Source: Phoronis australis (taxonomy: Eukaryota; Phoronida; Phoronidae). Taken from it: a DNA stretch of 25,077 nucleotides. The notes beneath the pieces are model-generated. The model had not been told where the DNA came from. It saw nothing but the letters and a program-made list of their open reading frames with translations, and searched no databases. Position numbers and translations under genes: made by a program. The DNA lies in the NCBI GenBank assembly GCA_002633005.1, contig NMRA01000426.1, positions 174,230 through 199,306 of the forward strand, in the 5' to 3' direction. The stretch's first letter is position 1. The number at the start of each line of letters is the position of its first letter. Positions 10,301-18,105 of the stretch are shown here, piece by piece.

Positions 10301-11328
10301 TATTGTGTGCCAATGGTTACCCTCTGAATTTTTTGAATAGCTGTAAAAGGCACTTCCTTTCAAAAATGAATGAGGCAGATACGGTAGCTGTTATTGGACC
10401 TGAGAAATAGAAAGTTTTCTTTTCTCTTGGTTACACCGGGCCAAGTAGTATAAAATTGAAACTTCAATTATCTCGTCTTATTCATTGCATAGTCCCAGCC
10501 GTTGAACCGATAGTTGTTTTCAAAACCTCTTTGGAAACTTTCCAGTATGCTATGTAAACTGAAGTCACCCATCCCTTTATTAAACAAGAGCAATGTTGTT
10601 TATAAGGTTGAATGTGACAACTGTAAGCAATTCTATATCGGACTCACACAGAGACGCCCCCTGTGACAGGCTGAGAGAACATCACACGTCAGAGAAAAGC
10701 AACATTATTAGGCATTGTGTTAGTAACAATCACCAAGCCAATTCAGTTAGTGTTATCTGCCGTGAAACAAATAAGGAATTACTGTACATTAAAGAGTCAC
10801 TGGCCTTTCAGAACCAGCATGCTACTGATTCTCTGAACAACATGCAGAACTCAGTGACCCTGCAACTATGGTGATGACCGGCTACTGACTACTCTGTATC
10901 TCTCACTTCACTTCATGGATGTCACCTGAGATGTATGTTGGCACTTGTTGTCCTATGTAAATATCCTGATGATGTCTAACGAATAGGCGAAACGTTGATT
11001 TATCACGAACTTCTTCATTTGTGCGGCGATCGTCCAGTTTTTAATCTTACTGTGGCCAAGAACTGATTTAATTAACTATGCAAGGGTATTGAGAACGATA
11101 ACTCATCAAGATATGCAACCTACGAGCTCACCTGTGTACTTAAAGTCCTCCTTTCCTCTCAGTAGGATGTATTCTTACCGTGTATTTTGTTTTCAGGCGC
11201 GTTGTATATCCAACCTCTTCAAACTCCCATGTCAGCGAACTATATCAGCAGTTGAGATGCAGAAGAAAACTGATGAACCTTCAGTCAATTATGGATCAAC
11301 AGAGGTCACTGTTGCCAATTGCACTTGA
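1237..11328 (+). CDS. PLPP: Phospholipid phosphatase (PAP2/LPP family), tandem copy 1, complete, 6 exons
   Basis: Join 1237-1300, 3139-3290, 3959-4257, 5480-5537, 8007-8186 and 11197-11328 gives 885 nt, 294 residues plus stop. The human family members are of similar size (about 285-310). All junctions are GT-AG, with phases 1,0,2,0,0. The three PAP2 motifs are intact: C1 K-x6-RP at K127-P135, C2 SGH at 177-179 (His179 is the expected nucleophile), and C3 SR-x5-H-x3-D at S225-D236 with His232 and Asp236. The family-typical FFCDDESIK lies near 40-48 and an N-glycosylation sequon (NCS) at N149. Hydrophobic segments near 10-33, 55-78, 102-118, 180-196, 210-225 and 238-252 fit six membrane passes. 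The enzyme should dephosphorylate lipid phosphates (phosphatidate, LPA, S1P) on the extracellular or lumenal face. The C-terminal tail of about 40 residues is polar and cytosolic. Orthology to vertebrate PLPP1, 2 or 3 cannot be resolved, so the symbol is family level only. Family call is very secure; exact ends of exons 1 and 6 slightly less so. Confidence 0.93.
1301..3138 (+). other. PLPP copy 1 intron 1
   Basis: Donor GTACGT, acceptor TTACAG. It is AT-rich with no repeats or coding I can support. Open stretches on the minus strand (for example 2019-2327) have no recognisable content. Confidence 0.8.
3139..3290 (+). CDS. PLPP: PLPP copy 1, exon 2 (FHRGFFCDDESIK region)
   Basis: The acceptor is ttaccttacag and the donor GTGAGT. 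The 152 nt encode residues 22-72, including PFHRGFFCDDESIKHPF, the conserved first extracellular loop of animal lipid phosphate phosphatases, followed by the second hydrophobic segment. Confidence 0.93.
3291..3958 (+). other. PLPP copy 1 intron 2
   Basis: GTGAGT to TTCCAG, 668 nt. The last 144 nt are open in the frame of exon 3 but unlike the family. Nothing else is seen. Confidence 0.8.
3959..4257 (+). CDS. PLPP: PLPP copy 1, exon 3 (motif C1)
   Basis: The acceptor is ccttttccag and the donor AAG|GTAATA (phase 2). The 299 nt encode residues 73-171. They include the third membrane segment, catalytic motif C1 (KNAVGRLRP) and the glycosylation sequon NCS. By hand count about 64 of 99 residues are identical to copy 2 exon 3. 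The frame stays open for 48 codons upstream into the intron, but that part shows no family similarity and is not coding. Confidence 0.95.
4258..5479 (+). other. PLPP copy 1 intron 3
   Basis: GTAATA to TTTCAG, 1.2 kb. No repeat family or coding was recognised. The 79-codon open frame at 4989-5228 has no coding character. Confidence 0.8.
5480..5537 (+). CDS. PLPP: PLPP copy 1, exon 4 (motif C2, SGH)
   Basis: A 58-nt exon between tcatttcag and GTAAGT encodes RSFMSGHSSVSMYAAVYFV. It carries the C2 histidine (His179). Its one leading base completes the Arg172 codon split from exon 3. Confidence 0.94.
5630..7225. repeat. Higher-order tandem repeat, ~445-bp unit of three ~148-bp subunits (A-B-C)
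   Basis: A conserved core (g/c)(c/t)(g)cc-n-cctagtgg recurs at 5747, 5892, 6053, 6199, 6344, 6505, 6643, 6790, 6942, 7083 and 7197. Subunits alternate in three types. Type A has gtg..cctagtggcaatttt followed by tttatgtttac and tcaaaggtcctcaac. Type B has gcgccacctagtggccattttt followed by cgtccacc-ctatcaacc. Type C has gcgcctcctagtggtagtttt followed by gctgtatctcctaaacc. Like subunits recur about 440-452 bp apart, so the order is (ABC)x3 then AB. The subunits share weak overall similarity with each other, so an old 148-bp tandem array was later amplified in triplets. Confidence 0.9.
5747..7210 (-). promoter_or_regulatory. Eleven CTCF-like motifs, all in minus orientation
   Basis: Read on the minus strand, the repeat core fits the published bilaterian/vertebrate CTCF core CCASYAGRKGGCRS. 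Exact 14/14 matches are at 5892-5905, 6199-6212, 6643-6656 and 7197-7210. 13/14 matches are at 5747, 6053, 6344, 6790 and 6942. Weaker copies are at 6505 and 7083. The match is direct; binding is inference. Confidence 0.5.
7449..7538. repeat. 20-bp minisatellite with internal palindrome, ~4.5 copies
   Basis: The unit is ttacaacattcatgttgtat. Each copy contains ACAACAT-tc-ATGTTGT, a 7-bp inverted repeat. One copy has ttactac instead of ttacaac. Confidence 0.92.
8007..8186 (+). CDS. PLPP: PLPP copy 1, exon 5 (motif C3)
   Basis: The acceptor is tttcttgtag and the donor GTAAGA. Exactly 60 codons (residues 192-251) include SRISDYKHHWSDV, the C3 motif with catalytic His232 and Asp236, followed by the last membrane segment. 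Confidence 0.95.
8345..8500 (+). mobile_element. tRNA-derived SINE-like fragment
   Basis: A box A-like TGGCCTTGTGG (8359-8369) and a box B-like AGTTCGAGTTA (8401-8411, 8 of 11 to the consensus) are about 31 nt apart. Between them is cggcttcctgtacc, as in tRNA-type SINE heads. It cannot fold as a functional tRNA with a CCA-type acceptor stem. The right border is a guess. Confidence 0.5.
8882..8993. repeat. 28-bp minisatellite, 4 copies
   Basis: The unit aacatgacagacctagtgca plus ggtgaaat is repeated at 8882, 8910, 8938 and 8966 with almost no divergence, which suggests recent expansion. Confidence 0.95.
9690..9860. repeat. AAG/AAT-rich tract and a 71-bp tandem duplication carrying hairpins
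   Basis: After (GAA/AAT)n at 9690-9738, a 71-bp unit (ggaacaacagtactctgc core) occurs twice. Each copy ends in a hairpin. The second (9833-9858) is a perfect 10-bp stem, TACTCTGCGC/GCGCAGAGTA, with loop TTACAC. The first (9762-9787) has two mismatched pairs and the same loop. It resembles the A-rich 3' end of an interspersed element. Confidence 0.8.
10071..10098 (-). ncRNA. Hammerhead-ribozyme-like core, left Penelope arm
   Basis: This is the inverted counterpart: minus-strand CTGATGA at 10098-10092 and GAAAC at 10075-10071, with GTCT/AAAC in the stem II position (one mismatch). It shares its ancestry with the right copy. Confidence 0.3.
10566..10874 (+). pseudogene. GIY-YIG endonuclease C-terminus of a Penelope-like element, frameshifted
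   Basis: The frame beginning near 10566 reads KSPIPLLNKSNVVYKVEC and then DNCKQFYIGLTQRRP, the N-terminal GIY-YIG pattern (VYKVEC..., FYIGLT.RR). It hits a TGA just after 10660. The adjacent frame continues CDRLREHHTSEKSNIIRHC and runs to TGA at 10872-10874, so one indel in the CCCCC run near 10656-10660 broke it. Helicase-free retroelements of the Penelope class carry this domain after the reverse transcriptase. Upstream (about 10490-10565) only scraps of the reverse transcriptase tail are visible. Confidence 0.75.
10966..10993 (+). ncRNA. Hammerhead-ribozyme-like core, right Penelope arm
   Basis: CTGATGA (10966-10972) and GAAAC (10989-10993) flank a possible stem II, GTCT/AGGC, with loop aacgaat, and one unpaired T after CTGATGA. 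Hammerhead motifs are established in Penelope-like elements. Stems I and III are not convincing here, so it may be decayed. Confidence 0.35.
11197..11328 (+). CDS. PLPP: PLPP copy 1, exon 6 (cytosolic tail and stop)
   Basis: The acceptor tattttgttttcag is strong. The frame joins phase 0 and gives 43 residues and TGA. Content is basic and cysteine-bearing at first (ARCISNLFKLPCQR) and polar at the end, as expected for the divergent C-terminal tail. There is no family motif here, so the exon rests on splice strength, phase and total length. Confidence 0.78.
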   Translation, partial: ARCISNLFKLPCQRTISAVEMQKKTDEPSVNYGSTEVTVANCT

Positions 11329-11390
11329 CATTCCATCTCTTATGTTTTGATAAGTTAACTGACAGAACAGCATTACTATGATTGGACGTT

Positions 11391-11434
11391 TGTTTAATGG
11401 TGACAGTCTTGGTGTTTAATGGTGACAGTCTTGG
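11391..11434. repeat. 22-bp tandem duplication in 3' UTR
   Basis: tgtttaatggtgacagtctt plus gg occurs twice back to back without a mismatch, shortly after the PLPP copy 1 stop codon. Confidence 0.95.
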
Positions 11435-12986
11435 CATTTTGCCAAACCATCAATATGGAAGCTTAGCAAACTTGCCCTAAGATGAGAAATGATTTCTGAG
11501 TTTGCAAACAACTGTGATAGTTCGTTACTCTTTGAGACCATGCCTGGCACTTAAAATTACGCACCATGACAAGCCAATGTGTACAGCCTGTTCTCAAGCT
11601 ATGACAAGCTGCCAGTTGTTTTGAAGCACTGAAACCATCTCCAGTTTGACTAAACAAGAATTTAAGATCAGTTTTGTCGTATAATTTGTCTAAAACAAAA
11701 GTTGCTTTTACATACTTCCTATTACTGTTTAATTATCTTTGATTGAATTCATATTCAAAATATCTAGGTTGCCGTTTTTTGGTCAAAGGTTGTATGTATT
11801 GCAGGAACTTAATGCCAGCTTTTTATTTTAAAATAATAGCACTTTTAATACTTCTTGACATATTCTTGATCCAAGCACTGTTATCTGTTATTGAATGCAG
11901 GACTGTGTATATCCGCTGGTACTCAATTTGAGGTTGAAGATTTAAAAAGTTTGACAGTGTAAGGTATTGAGAATTAAGTATAGAAAGTTGCAGACCCCTC
12001 TCCTATTTGTTTTGTTTCATACTCAGTGGAGAAGCATTGTGCCTTGTGCCCTTCTTCTTACAAGTTTTACTGATTTACTTACTAGTATATAATAAGCAAA
12101 GACTTGCTCTGTTTGTGTTATATGCCTGATGGTGTGAATGCGTTTAATGAAATGGATTTTTTAAAACTAGATGTTGACCAATTTTCTCTTATTTTTGACT
12201 CTGCTCTATTGACGAGGAAGTATGTTTGCATTTTGATGTGATTCTGTGTATGTTTTGTTGGTTGTGTGGAGGTAATAATGAAATATCCCCTGTTCAGATG
12301 TTTCATTCTAGTTCTAAGACCTCTAGCCTTAAAACACACACACTACTTAAGGTGATACAATACCTCAAAAGGTCAGTTTTTCACTACCGACAGACAAGAA
12401 CATTTTACATGTGAACACCCACCACCAGGCATGCTTTTTGTTTCCCTTCTCAAATATAGTGGCATTGCTATGAGAAACGAAGAGATATGCACTTGTTTAC
12501 AATACATTAATTTTCCTTTTTGATAGCCACTGTTGAAGCACTCCTGTTGGGTCCTTTGGATACCTGTGGAACATTGTTTCATTTTTCATGATGCTTAACA
12601 TCCGGAACAACCGGAAGCACAACACACCATTGGGCTTGCACAGAAATGGTCTGACATACATGACTATATGACGTCAGTATCAGATAATGACTGGCATTAT
12701 GTTCAGAATCTGTTGAACACGGCGACAGGTGTGACATCTTGACATGTACACATCGTGATCATGAAAACAACAAAAGGAGTTCAAAATACCTACAGAGATT
12801 CTTTTAATATGATCAAAATGCACTGAGTACCATTCTCTTCATGTAAGCGTTTTTCGTTGCTTCACGCCTAGACAAACTGGTACGGCTCACTGAGGCTTCA
12901 CCAACTCGATTCCTTACTTTCGAATTTGAAGTTTGGTATTTATCATGAATTACCTGTCATTCGTAAAAGATTTTTGTGTTCACATA

Positions 12987-12992
12987 AATAAA
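12987..12992 (+). terminator. Candidate polyadenylation signal AATAAA for PLPP copy 1
   Basis: It is the first canonical hexamer downstream of the stop, giving a 1.7-kb 3' UTR. No clear GT-rich downstream element decides it. Confidence 0.3.
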
Positions 12993-13707
12993 CTTCACGT
13001 TGTGTTGTCTTACACTGATGGCTACAGGCTCTTTAGTTGTACTGTATTATTCAAGCGGGGGTCACCTTGTGGAACTGGCGACCACCCTTATTTCGACAGC
13101 GACCACGTGCTTTGCCATGATCGTTTGTTTATCAAACAGGAGCAGTGCGCAATTTCCGCATGCATGCTAGCAGACTTTTGACGAACCGGGGGAATATGGG
13201 ACATGGGGTACTGGTATTAAGGTGTATTTTTAGAGGTACCTATTACGGTTGACGACGTAAATTTGAACTCCAATGACAAAAAACGTTGAAATCTTTGTTT
13301 ATGATTGCGAGAGTTCTTTGAGTACCCCTTTCGACATGTACACGATCATTTCAAATAGTAGCCTAGTAAGCAGTGTTTTCCACACGTGTGAATTCCTTAC
13401 AAACAACTCATAGTAACCATCTTCAAAAGAGATACTATTCTTGTGATACTACGGGAAACAGTAACATTATTTTATAACTAACCATCGGAAATAGTCCTTT
13501 TGTGTAATTCACAAGTAGTGGTGTTCACCGTCGTTCTTCAAAATTCCACCCTTTCGATGGCGGCATTCCTATTGTATTTTTTCAAATTTTTGGTTGTTTG
13601 GGTCGAATGGCTGTGCTGTGCAACAAGGTTTTGTGTTTTTTGATGAATTTGGAATCTCAACTTCCGTCGTGAATACTTGGCAGTATCGGATTTACATACA
13701 GGGGTTA

Positions 13708-13877
13708 GTGCGCTATTCTATATTATGGTAATGGCCATGGATTTAGAATGTCTATATATGTAGCACGCTATTCTATATTTATGGTCATGACCATGGATTT
13801 AGAGTGTCTATATATTTAGTGCACTATTCTATATTATGGTCATGACCACGGATTTAGATTGCCTATTATGTAGCGAG
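13708..13877. repeat. 55-bp tandem repeat, 3 copies with palindrome
   Basis: Units start at 13711, 13766 and 13822 with cgctattctatatt, followed by ggtcatgacc-type sequence. The perfect palindrome tggtcatgacca is present in copies 2 and 3 and degraded in copy 1. Confidence 0.9.
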
Positions 13878-14657
13878 CTAGGATAATTAGTATGACCAAA
13901 AATAGGAATTAGAGCTTGTCATTCGTCTAACAAGTGGGTGAGACGAACTCTTTATAGAATATTTTTTCTATTTGGATTTGATATGTCTTACAACTTGAAA
14001 CTTGTAATGCACCAAGGCTAGCCAATGAATGTATATCGTGTTTATTGAAATACCTTTAGGCAATCATTAGTTTTAGCATAATTATTAAAGTTTGACTTGC
14101 GGCAATATTGCGTAGCGTTTTAAGACACATGTCCACATTGACGTCATTCAGCATTTAATTCCAAAATTCAATGCACCAACGCCTCGGATATTTGTCAAGT
14201 TTGATATATGTAACCCCCTCTTGTTGCAACAATTAACTACACATGGTTTCTAGAACGTTCTAATATTTCAATTTACGCCTAGCAACTATAAGAGACGAAA
14301 CGTGATGTAATTACAGAATTTCATGCAGGATGGCATTGAACTGGAACCCTCTGGTACAACACTTCGGGGCGGCAGGTGGCACCCGTGGATTATTAATTAA
14401 AATGCGTTTGCCTGACTTACTTGAATGAATCTATGTAATGTTTCTGATGCATAAGTATTTAATGTCGATCATCACAAATTGTTGTGTCGCCTCTCCCTCC
14501 CCCCCTCCCCTCCGGAGAGGGTTCCGCAGAAGACGTGACAAATCTCCCTCTATCCTAGCTACATGTACGCCTCTCAGGATGTACACTGAAGTCCCTGCCC
14601 TAACTGTTGCATACTTCTGTATGCATTATGCATTATACATCATGGACGACGCACCAT

Positions 14658-14785
14658 AGGGGGCTGGGGGGGAGGTTATAGCCCCGACTTTTTTCAGTGC
14701 TAGGCCGATGTGACATGGTCTATAGGCGGTGCCCCACAGGGGGGCTGAGGAGGCTTTAGCCCCACTTTTTTCAGTGCTGCGCCGC
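14658..14785. repeat. G-rich direct repeat, two copies ~82 bp apart
   Basis: aggggggctg...tatagcccc-acttttttcagtgct occurs at 14658-14706 and 14739-14785. The G runs (up to seven) face C runs, so each copy can also pair with itself. Confidence 0.8.
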
Positions 14786-15685
14786 TCATGTACATTGCTC
14801 CTTGCTAGTTCAATGGCTTAGTTTTGTCCCTTATATTTACCGTCAATCTTAATGAACTTGTACGTAACAAAATAAACACTGTGTACTGTTCGTTTTCTTC
14901 ACTGTCTTAATCATATTTTCTAAACTTAGAATAAGTAAAGCTTGTGTAAAAATGTTCCACCTCCATTTTGGTTGATATGAACTCTGATGAGACTGATCAT
15001 CGTTCACATATATCAGTCTGATCATCGTTTACAGCATTATTCTTAGGATCGTTTTTGGTCAGTGACAAGAATTCGTATAAATTACTAGGGCTGATGAAAA
15101 AATTTGGATCTTATATTACACAATTCGTTAATATTAATTCTTATCAACATCTTATAACATGTCATACCATTCTTAGAAATAGTCGAAATTAATCTATTTT
15201 AAAAAAACATTTGTAACAAATTTGATCAACCATAATTGATTGTGTTCACCTGTCGGGCACAAGCTGATATAGTGCCTGTGTACACTTATGCACGCGCAGA
15301 TCAGTGTAGTGCTTGTGTGCACTTGTCGTACACGTGCATATATACATGTATAGAGGGACGAAGGGACATTTACCCCGGACTGCTCCACCGAGAGAGGGCA
15401 CTGTCTGAAAAGGGACTCCTTAAAATGAAAGGCTAAGCATCATTAAGCTTGGAAAAAAGTGCACAGTTATAACTCAGTTATTAGAAAACACGATGAAATA
15501 ACCGGAAATTGACATGATCCATGCGTCTCTGGCTCACAAGATAATTCATTTAATAACTTCAGGTGTGTTGAACACATGGTGTTAAGAGGTAAAATGCTGC
15601 TCTTCTGTTCAAATCTGCCCTCTTGCGACATCCCAACAGGGGTCTAGACCTTATTTAAAAAATTCACGACTGGGGTGGAGAGTGG

Positions 15686-15823
15686 TCAGTCAAGTTGGGG
15701 GCGACCGAAGGTCAGCGGGTTTAAAGTCGGTCGGGCCAGGGAATGGCAGTCTAAGACACCTATATCGTATGCACACTCGCCCAAAACAGTCGACACACGA
15801 TGCCTATTGAATATATAGGTCAT
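15686..15823 (-). CDS. Candidate minus-strand gene, terminal exon
   Basis: After an 81-nt intron with a good branch-like ctgttaac and the acceptor ttcctctag, phase 0 continues for 45 codons to TGA, with cysteines at 166 and 175. An open run of this length has roughly a 1 in 9 chance in random sequence, so support is modest. Confidence 0.3.
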   Translation of the reverse strand: MTYIFNRHRVSTVLGECAYDIGVLDCHSLARPTLNPLTFGRPQLD

Positions 15824-17873
15824 CTAGAGGAATTTTTTTATCAGGCAAATCTTACGTTAACAGGATTTGCACGCAAGTCGGACGAAAAAACGTGCACTGT
15901 TTACCTCAGAGTATCCAGAGAATTCCTGTCGGTACTTCAAAGGCTTGATGACGCCGTCACGGATTGAAGTGAGCTTATAGTCGCTATTCATGGACTGGGT
16001 TGAACGTGCTGGATGATCGTTGCAGTCGTAACCACCCCTCTTAAGCGTACAAGTTTCAAAGTCAAAAACCCCCCGAATATTACAAGTAAGGCAAACGACC
16101 AACATTACTGTTTTTAAAATTGTAAAGGAAAAAGTATCCGTCTTTGACTTTTTAAAATGTGCACATTATACGAGAAATTAGCGAATTCGGTTTTCTTCAG
16201 CACCGCGGCTAAGCCACAAGCATTAATTGCAGGGGTTAGTCACAGTCTAGCCCTGGCAAGCTTAGGCGTTGGCGCAACAAAACCCCAAATGTTACCGTAG
16301 GAGTTGTCTCATGTGCTTGAAGTTCTCTATAAACCAGGAAAATGTCATTTTTATCAAATCGACTATCAGCTGTTCGGTATATTCTATCAGGCGTACATAG
16401 GACTATAAAATGACTAACTTCAGTAATTAAATAACATAAGAATGAAACCACTTGTTAAACCAAAAAACACCTACGAGTTCCATTCCGACTACTGTATAAC
16501 CACAGAAAGCGAGAAGTGTTAGCTTATGCCTTATTTCCCGACTTGATGTTTTAAGACCCGTCTCAAGACAATGAGGGTACCGAGGCAACGTACATTGACA
16601 CTCAATCGATGTTGTGAGACTAAATTGAACCAATCGACAACGTCACTGAGTGTAACGGGTTTTTCCAGGATTGTTGACGTACTACCAAAGTCACCGCCTA
16701 TGGAGGGCTCATTTTTCCCCTTCCTTCAAATGTCCTGTCTACAGCAAATATAAAACGGGTTACCAAGCCATGCAGTTAAAATTATTAATATCACTAGTCC
16801 ACACCACGATAGCAAATAAATGTGCACCTCGAACTGCAACACATCTCCGCCATATGACACTGTGTCATCATGTTGCGCTAAATCGTTTCGATAACAATTT
16901 TGGACAAAAAAATATTTCATTGACAACGTGATGAGGCGGCACGTGAATTGGTCCAAAAATTAGCCTTTATAGTGCCGGTGAAGCTTCATCAGGGTCTGTC
17001 AAGCCGCTTTAACCTAACAAAGCAAGGGAACATTATGGAATATATGGACGTATAAAAATGCGTAGTCGACACAAGTGTCCTATTACCACAAACGCGAGTT
17101 TTAAATGCAAATGCACGTTCATCAGAGAAAGTAAGCTGGGGTAGGTCAGTGATTTGCAAACGAGAACAATGTAATGCTCCCAATACGGCACAATGAACAA
17201 TATGCTTACAAGGGAATTTCATTACTACATAATGTAATTAAATCAACGACGGACGACAGCTAGGATGTTGACTGTATGCGACCACAGTAAATAATTTTAA
17301 ATAAGTAACAGTGAATAAATAAAGCACTTAATAGATAAACAAATAAACGGATATATACTGAGTACTATAAAATGAATATTACTTTCCAAATCGCCGGTGT
17401 AATCCGGTTCACATCTGCTGAGGTCAGTGCTTCCATCGTAGAAACAACTGTGCGCTGAGTTGGAATTGATGGCTGTAAATGCTGTGAGCGCGGGGTACCA
17501 ACTGAAAAGAGCGGAGGTCGTAACGGCTGGGTACTCACATCAGAATTATGTTGTTACTCCGGCGCTGAGAATAGTATGAGAATAATAAGGTTTTGACCAG
17601 ACATTGGGACAAAACAGTGAAAACATTTTGGGATTCTGTGTTTCATTTCCAAAACATCCTGTGACACAGTAACACTCAGTCACTACATTTTAGATGGCAC
17701 GAGTTGACCCACTAATGCTTCCTACGTCACCCGCATGGGATCAATTCATCTCTGACCTTTCATTTGACACCTACCGCTGGAGGATTTCTTCGACTATTGT
17801 ATGATGCAGCCGTGAATTGCGTAAGAGAAAGGTATATCCAGAGGGCACAAGATGAATTACAGTCTGGTCCCAT
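15686..17873 (-). CDS. Candidate unannotated gene: small cysteine-containing, probably secreted protein, 5 exons
   Basis: I do not recognise a family. On the minus strand the join 17873-17775, 17564-17539, 17501-17383, 16107-15905, 15823-15686 is 585 nt, 194 residues, with phases 0,2,1,0 all compatible. The start has a strong context (acaATGG). The first exon has a hydrophobic stretch, ALWIYLSLTQFTAA (residues 10-23), that could be a signal peptide. Exons 3 and 4 have strongly RNY-biased codons and good splice signals, the best evidence of real coding. The predicted mature part has eight cysteines (61, 72, 87, 90, 101, 110, 166, 175), an even number as in disulphide-rich secreted proteins. 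Weak points: the 26-nt second exon implies a following intron of only 37 nt, and the last exon rests only on an acceptor plus 45 open codons. The gene lies head to head with PLPP copy 2. Exons 3-4 are fairly likely real; the full model is tentative. Confidence 0.42.
15905..16107 (-). CDS. Candidate minus-strand gene, exon 4
   Basis: The acceptor is ctttacaattttaaaaacag and the donor GAG|GTAAAC. Two leading bases complete the codon split from exon 3, then 67 codons follow. The stretch FDFETCTLKRGGYDC and the downstream DGVIKPLKYRQEFSGYSE have coding-like composition and codon bias. This is the strongest exon of the model. Confidence 0.52.
16108..17382 (-). other. Candidate intron 3 of the minus-strand gene / otherwise unassigned
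   Basis: If the minus-strand model holds, this is a 1.28-kb intron. Several minus and plus open frames of 60-86 codons overlap here without any coding signal. No repeat was recognised. Confidence 0.4.
17383..17501 (-). CDS. Candidate minus-strand gene, exon 3
   Basis: Thirty-nine codons lie between the pyrimidine-rich acceptor cgctcttttcag and the donor AAA|GTAATA. They include NSNSAHSCFYDGS and RCEPDYTGDLE. Codons are RNY-rich, with acidic, Ser, Thr and two Cys residues, like an extracellular domain. It ends in phase 1. Confidence 0.5.
17539..17564 (-). CDS. Candidate minus-strand gene, 26-nt microexon
   Basis: It follows a strong acceptor (ctcatactattctcag) and precedes the donor GTGAGT. 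In phase 0 it encodes RRSNNIIL and leaves two bases, exactly the phase needed by the next exon. The implied next intron of 37 nt is below the usual animal minimum, so this exon or junction may be wrong. Confidence 0.25.
17775..17873 (-). CDS. Candidate minus-strand gene, exon 1 (signal-peptide-like)
   Basis: Thirty-three codons run from MGPDCNSSC through a hydrophobic core to RRNPPA, then the donor GTAGGT on the minus strand. The Kozak context is good (A at -3, G at +4). It is too short to stand on coding statistics alone. Confidence 0.42.
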
Positions 17874-17900
17874 TGTGGAACCGGGAACTTGCAGTATTTG

Positions 17901-17944
17901 AACGCTGACACGGGTAACCTTCCTAGGTTACCCGTGTCAGCGTT
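17901..17944. repeat. Perfect hairpin: 20-bp stem, 4-nt loop
   Basis: The arms 17901-17920 and 17925-17944 are exact reverse complements around TCCT. The inner part reads GGGTAACCT/AGGTTACCC. Pairing stops abruptly outside (G opposite G). Confidence 0.97.
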
Positions 17945-18105
17945 GCCTATAGGGGCAACTGAGCGTTTTAAAAATTATCTGGTAGTGTTCATTTGCCCTT
18001 ATCACGGAAATCCCCGCTCGATGGCACAGGCGGTTTTATAAGTACTCAGGTCAGTCGAGGATGCTGTTTTTTTTATTCGTGTTTCCTATGGCACGCTTTG
18101 CTGTT

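Larger units (their letters stand above)
10016..11048 (+). mobile_element. Penelope-like element fragment in fold-back arrangement
   Basis: Two 269-bp arms (10016-10284 and 10780-11048) are inverted copies, with roughly 15 mismatches, nearly all transitions. The plus-strand copy is the end of a Penelope-like ORF with its 3' untranslated region. The left arm is the same end on the minus strand. Between them lie about 495 bp, including the remains of the endonuclease domain. Inverted partial copies are known for Penelope-like elements. The element is dead. Confidence 0.8.
8187..11196 (+). other. PLPP copy 1 intron 5 (repeat-rich)
   Basis: GTAAGA to TTTCAG, 3.0 kb. It holds a SINE head, a 28-bp minisatellite, a (GAA/AAT) tract with twin hairpins and a Penelope-like fold-back, listed separately. 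The block 9060-9660 repeats phrases such as cacctaatgacc and looks like unclassified interspersed repeat. Confidence 0.85.
11329..15685. other. 3' flank of PLPP copy 1 and intergenic repeats
   Basis: This begins with the 3' UTR of copy 1. The first clear AATAAA after the stop is at 12987-12992 and another is at 14871-14876, so the UTR end is unresolved. A 22-bp direct duplication sits at 11391-11434. No coding exon could be supported. Tandem repeats at 13708-13877 and 14658-14785 are listed separately. Confidence 0.7.

Noticed and set aside
16989-17222. Minus-strand open frame with an acceptor-like ccccag and a donor gtaata
   Set aside because: Its phase (0) does not fit the phase-1 end of the candidate exon 3, and the frame forced by phase 1 hits a stop.
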